From assembly GCA_964617015.1 (NCBI GenBank), contig CAZTVG010000001.1:1-64000 (forward strand): a stretch of 64,000 nucleotides of DNA, read 5' to 3'. Below the pieces are notes generated by a model. It was not told where the DNA came from and searched no databases. It saw only the letters and a program-made list of their open reading frames with translations. Both the position numbers and the translations under genes were made by a program. Of the stretch, positions 34,184 to 41,965 are shown piece after piece (positions within the stretch are counted from its first letter, which is position 1; the number at the start of each line of letters is the position of its first letter). Origin of the DNA: ASMP01 sp964617015 (GTDB taxonomy: Archaea > Nanobdellota > Nanobdellia > Pacearchaeales > GW2011-AR1).

Positions 34184-35677
34184 ATGCCAAAGAAAATCCA
34201 AAAACAAAAATCAAAGATTTTAGTTGCTGCGCCTAAAAAGTCACAGGAAGGATTAAATGCAAAAAAAGAGGAAAATTTTAGTGAATGGTATTCTGAAGTT
34301 ATTGAAAAAGCAGAGGTAGTTGACATAAGACTTGGAATTAAGGGTTTTATTATCATAAGACCATTGGGTGCACTAACTATGGAAAACATGTATGATTTAT
34401 ATGAGGAAGAACTTCAGAAAAAAGCCCACAAGCCAACAATAATGCCCTCTGTAATTCCTGAATCAAATCTGAAAAAAGAATCAGGCCATATTAAGGGATT
34501 TACTCCAGAGGTTTTCTGGCTCAAAACAGGAAAAGGGGAGGAAAAACTGGCACTAAGACCGACAAGTGAGACCCTTTACACCCCCATGTTCAAATTGTGG
34601 ATTAGAAGTCACAGGGATTTGCCTTTGAAATTATATCAAAGAGGTTCTGTTTTCAGATATGACACAAAGTCAACAAGACCCTTAATCAGGGGAAGGGAAT
34701 TTCAGTGGATAGAAGCCCATGATGCCTTTGCAACAAAAAAGGAAGCAGAAAAACAAGTGCAGGAGGATATAGTGATGACTGAAAATATAATGCATCAGAA
34801 ATTCTGTGTTCCTTTTCTTCCATTAAAAAGACCTGTCTGGGATAAGTTTGCAGGAGCAGAATATACAATTGCATCAGATGTCTTAATGCCTAATGGAAGA
34901 TTAATCCAGCAGCCGTCCACTCATCTCATGGGACAAAAATTCTCAAAAGCATTTGATGCAAAATTCAAAAATAAGGAAGGGAAAGAAAATTATTTGTGGA
35001 CAACAGCTTACGGACCTGCAATCTCCAGGATTTTAGCTTCAGTAATCTCTATTCATGGAGATGACAAGGGATTGGTTTTGCCTTTCTCGATTTCGCCTGT
35101 ACAGATAGTGATTGTTCCCATATACACCAAAAAAAACATGGGAAAAATTTTGAAATATTCAAATGAAATAAAAAATAAATTGAAAAATTACAGGGTTCAT
35201 CTGGATGAACGTGAAAGCTATAGTCCTGGATGGAAATTTAATGAATGGGAATTAAAAGGAGTTCCTTTAAGAATTGAAATAGGGGAAAAAGAATTCAGGG
35301 GAAAAAAATTAACATTGTATGTAAGGAATACTGGGAAAAAAGAAAACATTCCTGAAAAAAATTTGTCTGGTTTAAAAGAATACGGAAAAAAATTTGACAA
35401 AAAGCTCAGGAAAAAAGCAGACAAATTCGTTAAAGACAGCATTGTATACTGCAAAAACAATGAAGAAATTAGGAAAGCACTAAAAAATAAAAAAATCGTG
35501 AAGGCAAACTTCTGCTCTGTCGGAAAAGAAGGGGAAAAATGCGCAGAGCGTATTGAAAAAGAAATAAATGCAGAAGTTCGGGGAACTCTGGCAAGTAAAA
35601 AAGAATTACCAAAAGGAAAATGTGTAATATGTAATAGCTCTGCAAAAGAAGTAGTTTACATAGGAAGAAGTTACTAA
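34184..35677 (+). CDS. proS: Prolyl-tRNA synthetase, archaeal type
   Basis: 497 residues, class IIa. Motif 2 lies around LKLYQRGSVFRYDTKSTRPL and IRGREFQWIEAHDAF, followed by TSETLYTPMFKLWIRS. The anticodon domain and a C-terminal zinc-type domain with Cys in KANFCSVGKEGEKC and GKCVICNSS are present, as in archaeal/eukaryotic ProRS. It starts one base after the protease stop. The N-terminal 25 residues are a basic extension. Confidence 0.95.
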   Translation: MPKKIQKQKSKILVAAPKKSQEGLNAKKEENFSEWYSEVIEKAEVVDIRLGIKGFIIIRPLGALTMENMYDLYEEELQKKAHKPTIMPSVIPESNLKKESGHIKGFTPEVFWLKTGKGEEKLALRPTSETLYTPMFKLWIRSHRDLPLKLYQRGSVFRYDTKSTRPLIRGREFQWIEAHDAFATKKEAEKQVQEDIVMTENIMHQKFCVPFLPLKRPVWDKFAGAEYTIASDVLMPNGRLIQQPSTHLMGQKFSKAFDAKFKNKEGKENYLWTTAYGPAISRILASVISIHGDDKGLVLPFSISPVQIVIVPIYTKKNMGKILKYSNEIKNKLKNYRVHLDERESYSPGWKFNEWELKGVPLRIEIGEKEFRGKKLTLYVRNTGKKENIPEKNLSGLKEYGKKFDKKLRKKADKFVKDSIVYCKNNEEIRKALKNKKIVKANFCSVGKEGEKCAERIEKEINAEVRGTLASKKELPKGKCVICNSSAKEVVYIGRSY

Positions 35678-35714
35678 TAACTGGAAAATTGCTTGGATTT
35701 CTTGTTTTGTTTTG

Positions 35715-35849
35715 TTAGTTGTCTCTTAGCTTAACCACGAGATCTAATTCATACTCAAGTCTCATGGTAGTTTCCACCAGTATGTTAAGCTCTCTTTCTA
35801 ACTCAGCTTCTTCACTTGGTTCAAAAAGACTTTCTGTTTGGCTTTCCAT
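35715..35849 (-). CDS. Possible 44-residue acidic helical peptide
   Basis: An ORF reads MESQTESLFEPSEEAELERE, then LNILVETTMRLEYELDLVVK and a short end. It would form one amphipathic helix. No family is recognised, and the 35850-36066 stretch upstream shows no gene. It could be a small regulatory peptide or a chance frame. Confidence 0.35.
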   Translation of the reverse strand: MESQTESLFEPSEEAELERELNILVETTMRLEYELDLVVKLRDN

Positions 35850-36066
35850 TTTTGAAATGTCAAAAATTCAGAAATCCCTTCCAAGCCTAAATCAAATTTA
35901 CAGAAGAAAACTCAATCCAATTCAGACCCGAAAGAGAACTCTGAATTAAATTGAATAATTTTTATTAATTTTATTTACAGTGTATACTGAGACAAAGGCA
36001 TTCCAACTAAAACCACTTCGTCCAGTATCCATATTTATTTCAAGAAAAAACGCTTTTTATATTTTT

Positions 36067-37128
36067 CTATTTTTGAATTTGTTGTTTAAGAAACAACTTT
36101 TCCAGGTTTTCCCTGAATTTTTCCGTATCTTTAATGTTTATCTTGCCTCCAACAGCCTCATCATGCCCCCCGCCTGTTGCATTCTCCAGACCTTTAATTG
36201 CTTTCAGGAGTATTTTTCTGGAATTTTTTCCCCTCATGGAGATGTTTGCTTTTATTCCTTTCACGTACATGACAACAATTATCCTTTCTGGAAAAAGATA
36301 AGTCAGTTCATTCGCCAGATCACCTGTTATGCTTAAGTCTCCCCCATACTGAAAAAACAACAGCTTTCCTTGCTTTTTTTCTGCCAAAATTGCTTTATGC
36401 AGTAATTTTTGATATACTGATTTTATCTGATTGAATCTCTGGTGCATAGCATAATTTTTGCTGTTTTCCTCCAAAATTTCATTAGGGCTTCTTGCTTTAA
36501 TCAAAAACCTTATCATATTTATCACATTTGTGGTTCTGTCTTTAAGACCAAAATTAAAAATTCTTGCAATTCTTCCTATCTGAGATTTGTAAAGACTATC
36601 AAGAGCTTTTTTTGATTTAATTGTCATCTCAGGATATTTTTTTTCAAGTTCATCATAAAAATCAGGCACAAATCCATCAGAAATGCAACCCACAACAGCA
36701 ATCCAAATATCATCTTTTTTATTCGTTACCTGATAACACAAACAAGTAACAGGTTCTTCGGTTTTTGGCTTATTAAAAATAGGGTTGTAATAGTTAATAA
36801 AATTAGGGATTTTATTTTTATCGACGATATGATGGTCTATCCATACAACAGGTATGTTTATTTTCTCTGCTTCTTTAAAAAATTCCTCTGAAACAATAGG
36901 CTTGTCAAGAATGAAAATATAATCTGCTTTTAACTCATGAACTTTTCTGAAATAATCACCAGTTAATTCAGGAAAAGATTTTATAGGAACCCCTTTACCT
37001 CTTCCCAGATATCTCTGTAATAAAAGAAAAGAACAAAGTCCGTCAGGGTCATTATCAAAAAAGAATATTGGAGTTTGAGCCTTATTCAGGTGCTCCCTTA
37101 TTTCCTCTACCTGTTTTTTAGTCAGCAT
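36067..37128 (-). CDS. DHH-family phosphoesterase (RecJ/GAN-like)
   Basis: 353 residues. The DHH domain has DNDPDGLCS (motif I), a degenerate D-x-P block, WIDHHIVDK (motif III) and CISDGFVPDFY. The DHHA1 domain ends in GGGHDEAVGGKI, which binds substrate. Relatives include the archaeal RecJ-like nuclease that associates with GINS and the oligoribonuclease NrnA. A single-strand exonuclease or nano-RNase role is likely; I cannot choose between them. Confidence 0.88.
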   Translation of the reverse strand: MLTKKQVEEIREHLNKAQTPIFFFDNDPDGLCSFLLLQRYLGRGKGVPIKSFPELTGDYFRKVHELKADYIFILDKPIVSEEFFKEAEKINIPVVWIDHHIVDKNKIPNFINYYNPIFNKPKTEEPVTCLCYQVTNKKDDIWIAVVGCISDGFVPDFYDELEKKYPEMTIKSKKALDSLYKSQIGRIARIFNFGLKDRTTNVINMIRFLIKARSPNEILEENSKNYAMHQRFNQIKSVYQKLLHKAILAEKKQGKLLFFQYGGDLSITGDLANELTYLFPERIIVVMYVKGIKANISMRGKNSRKILLKAIKGLENATGGGHDEAVGGKINIKDTEKFRENLEKLFLKQQIQK

Positions 37129-37340
37129 GAATTAAAATAAAAAAAACAAGGTATTTAAATTTTCATTAAATTATTTTTATCTTTAGTTTAATTTTTTGTT
37201 AATGAACAATAATCTTCTCGCTATTAACGCTAACTTTATTTAAACCTCTTTTTTCAACCCTGATTTGATTTGCATTAACATTTTACCTCAACCATCATAA
37301 GTTACAATAATTTTTGCCAGTTCAACATTTGTTATAAAAA

Positions 37341-38252
37341 TTAAATCAAAGCTGCATAAATAATTGGAAGAGTTAATGTTATATCCCCATAGAGAGTTAC
37401 ACATTTTGCTTTTTCATTTATCTTTCCCCATGATATTGCTTCTCTTGGTTTTGCCCCGCTCAGGCTGCCGTCATATTCTTGTGCAGTTGTTATGTAAACT
37501 GCATAATCCAGTCCTTTTTTAAATTGGTTCCACCATATAACATGGTGCTTGCTTATGCCTCCTCCGAGAATCAAGGCTGCCCTCTTCTTAGAATTCCAGA
37601 CAATATCACTAAGAAGAGTTTCATCTTTAAGGATATCAAATTTAAAATCTTTATTTTGAGTTAGCTCCCAGATGTTGTATCCTACTGAACCATCGGTTAT
37701 TCCGGGAACTATGACAGGAATCTTATTTTTATATGCCCAATATAAAATAGAGTCCTCATTATCTATTTTTTTTCCAATTTCCCAGCAAAGTTCGTATGTT
37801 GATATCTCTTTCCTGTCTTTAATTAGATCCGCAAGAAACTCTTTTACCTTTGTTTCTATTATTTTCCCATAAGAATCTATGGGTATTACAATATTTCCAA
37901 GCCTGTGCATTTTCTTTTTGTAAAGTTCCCCATCATCCAGACTAAAACTTCCGTGATGGTAATCTTTAAATGCCCTTGCCAAGTCATGATCAAGAGTTCC
38001 GCAGGTGGTTATTATCACATCAAAGAATTTGTTCTTCACCATGTCCTTGATAACACCTCTTGTTCCTGTTGATATTATATCTGCAGGGAAAGATAAGAAT
38101 CTCAAACAATCTTTTTCATGTATGAATTCATTCAGAATATCAACGCTAACTGCCAGATTTTTTGCCATAAATCCCCCTGAGTCATGCATCTGCTTAACAA
38201 GATTTTTTATAGTTTCCCCTTCCTTAATATTTATATCTTTAACCGGTTTCAT
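37341..38252 (-). CDS. dys: Deoxyhypusine synthase
   Basis: 303 residues from MKPVKDINIKEGETIKNLV; a TTG four codons upstream is less likely. NAD-binding segments (STGTRGVIKDMV, TTCGTLDHDLAR) and the catalytic Lys in REAISWGKI follow HHVIWWNQFKKGLDYAVY and TTAQEYDGSLSGAKP, as in the family. It moves the butylamine of spermidine to aIF5A. Some archaeal versions may use other amines; the nearby pdaD supplies agmatine. Confidence 0.94.
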   Translation of the reverse strand: MKPVKDINIKEGETIKNLVKQMHDSGGFMAKNLAVSVDILNEFIHEKDCLRFLSFPADIISTGTRGVIKDMVKNKFFDVIITTCGTLDHDLARAFKDYHHGSFSLDDGELYKKKMHRLGNIVIPIDSYGKIIETKVKEFLADLIKDRKEISTYELCWEIGKKIDNEDSILYWAYKNKIPVIVPGITDGSVGYNIWELTQNKDFKFDILKDETLLSDIVWNSKKRAALILGGGISKHHVIWWNQFKKGLDYAVYITTAQEYDGSLSGAKPREAISWGKINEKAKCVTLYGDITLTLPIIYAALI

Positions 38253-38351
38253 ACTTTTAATCAATAAAGGGTGTCTTTTTAAATTTAGGGGAAAAACAAA
38301 TCAATACTCTACTATAAAAATATTTTTAAATGAAAAGTCTTTGAATATTAT

Positions 38352-38567
38352 ATGAATAAATGGCTTGAACTCCTAACAGGCATGACTCTTCTTGTAGCGG
38401 TGATTATAATTGCATGGGCATCTTCAGCATATTCCTGGATCTTGTTTGGAAAGGATTTAAACTTTTTACATCCCGCATGGATTTTTCTCAAAGGGGGAAT
38501 ATTCTGGCTTCTTGTTATGATAGCCTTCCTTCTAATTATTCTAGGGATAAATGATTTAAGAGAATAA
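38352..38567 (+). CDS. Small two-helix membrane protein
   Basis: 71 residues: a short N-terminus, helix 1 (LLTGMTLLVAVIIIAWASSA), a loop with SWILFGKDLNFLHPAWIFLK, and helix 2 (IFWLLVMIAFLLIILGI). The family is not known to me. It is divergent from dys, with a TTTTTAAA box about 30 nt before the ATG, and convergent with the next small ORF. Confidence 0.6.
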   Translation: MNKWLELLTGMTLLVAVIIIAWASSAYSWILFGKDLNFLHPAWIFLKGGIFWLLVMIAFLLIILGINDLRE

Positions 38568-38601
38568 AACTTCTAAAAAATAAAAAATAAAGTTGCAAAT
38601 T

Positions 38602-38748
38602 TTATTGCATTAAGCCAACTATTGCTGCAACAGCTCCGCCAACTAAGGGTAGATATAGATTAGGACTCATTCCAGGTCCTCCCCAAAATTGACCTAATAC
38701 TGCTGTAAGTCCTCCAAGCACAATGAGCCATTTATGCCAACCTTCCAT
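38602..38748 (-). CDS. 48-residue Gly-rich membrane protein with strong RBS
   Basis: An ORF reads MEGWHKWLIVLGGLTAVLGQ, then a FWGGPGMSPNLYLP loop and a second Gly/Ala-rich helix (LVGGAVAAIVGLMQ). A near-perfect Shine-Dalgarno, AGGAGGT, lies 5 nt before the ATG, which supports real translation. Two short helices suggest a hairpin in the membrane. The family is not recognised. Confidence 0.7.
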   Translation of the reverse strand: MEGWHKWLIVLGGLTAVLGQFWGGPGMSPNLYLPLVGGAVAAIVGLMQ

Positions 38749-38808
38749 TTCAAACCTCCTTTTTTAATTTAATTTAATACATTTAATAAAAAAAACAAGT
38801 ATATAAAT

Positions 38809-39405
38809 TTAACCTCTAAAAAGAAAGATAAGACTTCCCTCTATGATTGCTGCAATGAACAATAAAGGAATAATTACAAACAAGAATACTCTCAAGGAGT
38901 TCCATAAATAATTTTTAAGAAATTCCATCTTTTTTTTCTGAAATATAAATGTTCCAATTTTTAGACCAAGCCCCATTGAAATGATTAATGCGGGTAACTC
39001 AAAAATTCCGTGAGGAAAAAGCCTCCACAAAATCAAAAATCCTTCGCTTTGCGCTGCGCTTGAAGACACAAATCCAAGAAGATACCCATTTGAAACAATG
39101 GTCATTACCGAAAAAATTCCAAAAACAACCCCAAATATCATACCAAAAAAACTGCTCTGGAGATTATTAAAGAAAATAAAGCTGGTTAGCTCTGCGTAAG
39201 ACATTCCCTCTGTTCTCCTCAATAATTCCCCAATAAACTCCAAAATCAGCTGTGCAATATTTTCAGGAACACGGATAAAATAGCCAAGCAAAAAAAACAA
39301 AGAAAAAACAATTAAAACAATGTATATAAAATTCCTAGATTCCTTGATATAATTCCAGCTCTGCTTATAGTTTTCTCTGAAAAAATGATTCTTTGCTTTT
39401 TTCAT
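38809..39405 (-). CDS. SpoIIM/DUF95-family membrane protein
   Basis: 198 residues with five or so membrane spans and the family motif WRLFPHGIFELPALIISMG. NSWNY-like N-terminus (YKQSWNYIKESRNFIYIV) and the helix with FFGMIFGVVFGIFSVMTI agree. SpoIIM relatives act in membrane fission or remodelling in bacteria; the archaeal role is unknown. Its start overlaps the stop of the rhomboid gene by 4 nt, so the two are coupled. Confidence 0.88.
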   Translation of the reverse strand: MKKAKNHFFRENYKQSWNYIKESRNFIYIVLIVFSLFFLLGYFIRVPENIAQLILEFIGELLRRTEGMSYAELTSFIFFNNLQSSFFGMIFGVVFGIFSVMTIVSNGYLLGFVSSSAAQSEGFLILWRLFPHGIFELPALIISMGLGLKIGTFIFQKKKMEFLKNYLWNSLRVFLFVIIPLLFIAAIIEGSLIFLFRG

Positions 39406-40073
39406 CTGAAATGCCTGCTGATCATTCTTGTTTTATTAGGAAATTTATTTTTTAAATATAATCCATAGACTATTCCTACCACAAATCCCCCAAGATGGGC
39501 TGTGTTTCCGATAGGAACATCTCCTGCTATTGAAATGAACCACAAAACAACCAATATTCCTATACCGGCGTATTTCATTTTTACTGGGATTGGAATAAAA
39601 AAGATGTAAACAGGAAGATTGGGAGTTAAAAGAACAAGCAATCCCACAATACCAAACAAAGCTCCTGAAGCACCGACAGCAAAAGTATTGAAATCACCAG
39701 TAAAAATCAGAGAAGAAAGAACGAAAAATACCCCTGCAAGAAGGCCGGAAATCATATAAAAATAAAAATATCTTTTTGCCCCAAGAAGCCTCTCAACAAG
39801 CGATCCTATAAAAAGTAAGGAAAACATATTTGCAAAGATATGAAAAAGCCCGCCATGCATAAACATACTTGTGACAAAAGTCCAGAGGTATTTTCCCTGA
39901 GTAATATTAGAGGGTTTTAATGCTATAGAATCAAGAGAGAGCACATCTAATGCCAGCAAAGTTGCAAAAAAGATAAAGGCAATAACATTAATAAGAATTA
40001 GTATGAAAGTTACACTAACTGAACCAAAAGGACTCTTCCTTTTCTTGAGAGAAAAACTGGAAATTCTTACCAT
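39402..40073 (-). CDS. Rhomboid-family intramembrane serine protease
   Basis: 223 residues, six membrane spans. The catalytic Ser is in VGASGALFGIVG and the catalytic His in NTAHLGGFVVGIVYG; the HGGLFHIFANMFSLLFIG block is the conserved second helix. It cuts membrane-spanning helices of other proteins. In this window many single-pass surface proteins could be substrates. It lies between TFE and the SpoIIM-like gene in one operon. Confidence 0.93.
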   Translation of the reverse strand: MVRISSFSLKKRKSPFGSVSVTFILILINVIAFIFFATLLALDVLSLDSIALKPSNITQGKYLWTFVTSMFMHGGLFHIFANMFSLLFIGSLVERLLGAKRYFYFYMISGLLAGVFFVLSSLIFTGDFNTFAVGASGALFGIVGLLVLLTPNLPVYIFFIPIPVKMKYAGIGILVVLWFISIAGDVPIGNTAHLGGFVVGIVYGLYLKNKFPNKTRMISRHFR

Positions 40074-40081
40074 TTCTGAAA

Positions 40082-40801
40082 TTACTTTTTATACCCTCTC
40101 CTGATTTTCTTTCTGTATTTTTTTGATTTTGATTTTTTCATTTTTTTCTTCACTGGCTTATTTTTAATTTTTTCCTTAACTTTCTTTTTCTTAGTTATTT
40201 TTTTCCTAAGTTTTCTTTTCTTTCTTTTTGCTTTTTCCTCTTTTTTAGTCTCTTTTAATTTCGTCTTTTCAGTTTTTTCTTTTTCTTTTCTTATTTCTTC
40301 TCTCACAAGCTCAAAATCTTTTTTTAATTTATCTAAGTTTCTTCTCATTTCCTTTATTAATCTTGTGTTATCTTTCAAAACAAAGATAGCACCGCATTCA
40401 TTGCATGTAAAGTTATAAAGAAGCGCGCTTTCCTCGCTAAGCTCTATATGGCACCTTTCACAAACGTAAAATCTTTTTGTCTCTCTGCTTTTTATCTGAT
40501 GATTTAACTGGTCTATCTTCTTAAACAAGTCATTCCTGAGAAATTCTAGAGATTTCAGAGTTTCTATTTTCCAGAAATAAGTATACCAGCCCTTCTTTTT
40601 GTCTTTTTTTCTTATAGAAGAAACAATGCCATGGTCAGAAATTTTATACAAAATGTTTCTTGTCTGATTAATTGTCAAATTAAGTTTCTTTGCTATAACA
40701 AACTCATTAATATGTTTTTTTGTATCCAACAGGTCAACTATGTCTTCCGCTTGTTTTCCAGCAATGAGGGTTATAACCTCTTTAAGAAATTTTTTCAGCA
40801 T
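40082..40801 (-). CDS. tfe: Transcription factor E (TFIIE-alpha-like) with Lys-rich tail
   Basis: 239 residues. The extended winged helix (about 1-90; KKHINEFVIAKKLNLTINQT) is followed by a zinc ribbon with CERCHIE ... CNECGAIF (about 113-135). The last 75 residues are almost all Lys, Arg and Glu (about 165-239), much longer than the usual end of archaeal TFE. TFE helps open the promoter with RNA polymerase. The tail may bind DNA or RNA nonspecifically. Confidence 0.92.
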   Translation of the reverse strand: MLKKFLKEVITLIAGKQAEDIVDLLDTKKHINEFVIAKKLNLTINQTRNILYKISDHGIVSSIRKKDKKKGWYTYFWKIETLKSLEFLRNDLFKKIDQLNHQIKSRETKRFYVCERCHIELSEESALLYNFTCNECGAIFVLKDNTRLIKEMRRNLDKLKKDFELVREEIRKEKEKTEKTKLKETKKEEKAKRKKRKLRKKITKKKKVKEKIKNKPVKKKMKKSKSKKYRKKIRRGYKK

Positions 40802-40917
40802 TTGAAGACTAAAAATGATCTAAATAAATATCTTTCGGTTGGTTCTATAAAAAATAAAAGTTTTTAAACCTGGAGGGTATTTTATATACATCAAAAAATC
40901 TATATTAGATTGGTACA

Positions 40918-41463
40918 ATGGGATTATTTAACAAGAAGGAAAAGAAAAGAGTTGAGATTGAATCATTGCCGGATCTTCCAAGACTCCCTGAATTTCCAAA
41001 GTTAGATGATGAAGAATCAATAAAGCTTCATCAATTACCAAGTTTTCCGTCTAACTCTTTTGGAACAAAATTTTCGCAAGACACGATAAAAGAAGCCGTA
41101 GCTGGGAAAAAAGAAGGATTTGAGGCTGATGAAGATGAATTCTTGGATGAAGATGAAATTCGAATGATGCGGGAGCCTCTGAAAAAACCATTAACAGAAG
41201 AGGTTGGAGATAGAATTTCGGAAAGATTTGAAAGAAAGAGAAGCGTTGCAGAACCTGTATTCATCAGAATAGACAGGTTTGAAGAAGCTCTTAAAGTTTT
41301 TGGGCAGACAAAAAGAAAAATTTCCGAAATAGAAAGGATTCTCGAAGATATTAAAAGAATAAAAGAAAAAGAAGACAAAGAGTTGCAATCATGGGAAAAT
41401 GAGGTGAGATCCATGAGAGGACAAATAGAAAAAATAGACAGGGATATTTTTTCCAAAATATAA
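40918..41463 (+). CDS. Proline-motif and coiled-coil protein, first of pair
   Basis: 181 residues. The N-terminal third has repeated LPxLP/LPxFP motifs (LPDLPRLPEFPKL; LHQLPSFPS) in a disordered acidic region. The last 60 residues form a coiled coil (AEIERILEDIKRIKEKEDKE-like). PVFIRIDRFEEALKVFGQTK precedes it. I do not recognise the family. It ends one base before the next coiled-coil gene, so they probably form a complex. It is divergent from tfe. Confidence 0.65.
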   Translation: MGLFNKKEKKRVEIESLPDLPRLPEFPKLDDEESIKLHQLPSFPSNSFGTKFSQDTIKEAVAGKKEGFEADEDEFLDEDEIRMMREPLKKPLTEEVGDRISERFERKRSVAEPVFIRIDRFEEALKVFGQTKRKISEIERILEDIKRIKEKEDKELQSWENEVRSMRGQIEKIDRDIFSKI

Positions 41464-41464
41464 A

Positions 41465-41830
41465 ATGACGGGTGAGAACTTAATACACATTAAACTTGAA
41501 TATGAAGAGGCTCTTCAGTCAAAAAAAGATATTCTTTCCTCCCAGATGGCTCTGCTGAAAGTTGAAAAAACAATAAGAGGATATCACAGTTACAGATCTC
41601 ATGGATTTGAATTAAAAATAAATCTTTCTAAAAAAATAAAAGAACTGAAATCACATATATGGAATTTGCTGAAAATTCTTCCAAAACTAAAAATTCCTGA
41701 AATACTGAGAAAAGAGGAACATGTGGAAAAAGAGCACAAATATCCTGAAAGAAAAAAACATCAGGATGGAAGCCTGGAAGAGCAACTGCAGGACATTCAG
41801 AGAAGGCTTAATGAGTTACAGAGCAGGTAA
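41465..41830 (+). CDS. Coiled-coil protein, second of pair
   Basis: 121 residues, nearly all helical: an N-terminal helix (LEYEEALQSKKDILSSQMAL), a basic middle with SRSHGFELKINLSKK-like sequence, and a C-terminal amphipathic helix (SLEEQLQDIQRRLNELQSR). It starts one base after the previous gene and resembles it in its coiled tail. Together they may form a scaffolding heterodimer. The function is unknown. Confidence 0.65.
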   Translation: MTGENLIHIKLEYEEALQSKKDILSSQMALLKVEKTIRGYHSYRSHGFELKINLSKKIKELKSHIWNLLKILPKLKIPEILRKEEHVEKEHKYPERKKHQDGSLEEQLQDIQRRLNELQSR

Positions 41831-41965
41831 GTCTAATTGAATAGTTTAATCTCAAGTAGATTATCAGATAAATTAATTTTAATAATAACTCTTAGTCTAA
41901 GTTTAATAATTATTAACAAATACTAAAAGACTAAATTTTAAATACGAACGCCTCCTAAAAAAATT

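Noticed and set aside
37199..37336. Peptide-like stretches (NVELAKIIVTYDG; VEKRGLNKVSVNSEK) in two frames downstream of dys
   Set aside because: No start codon and a stop between them; may be a decayed gene but too short to support.
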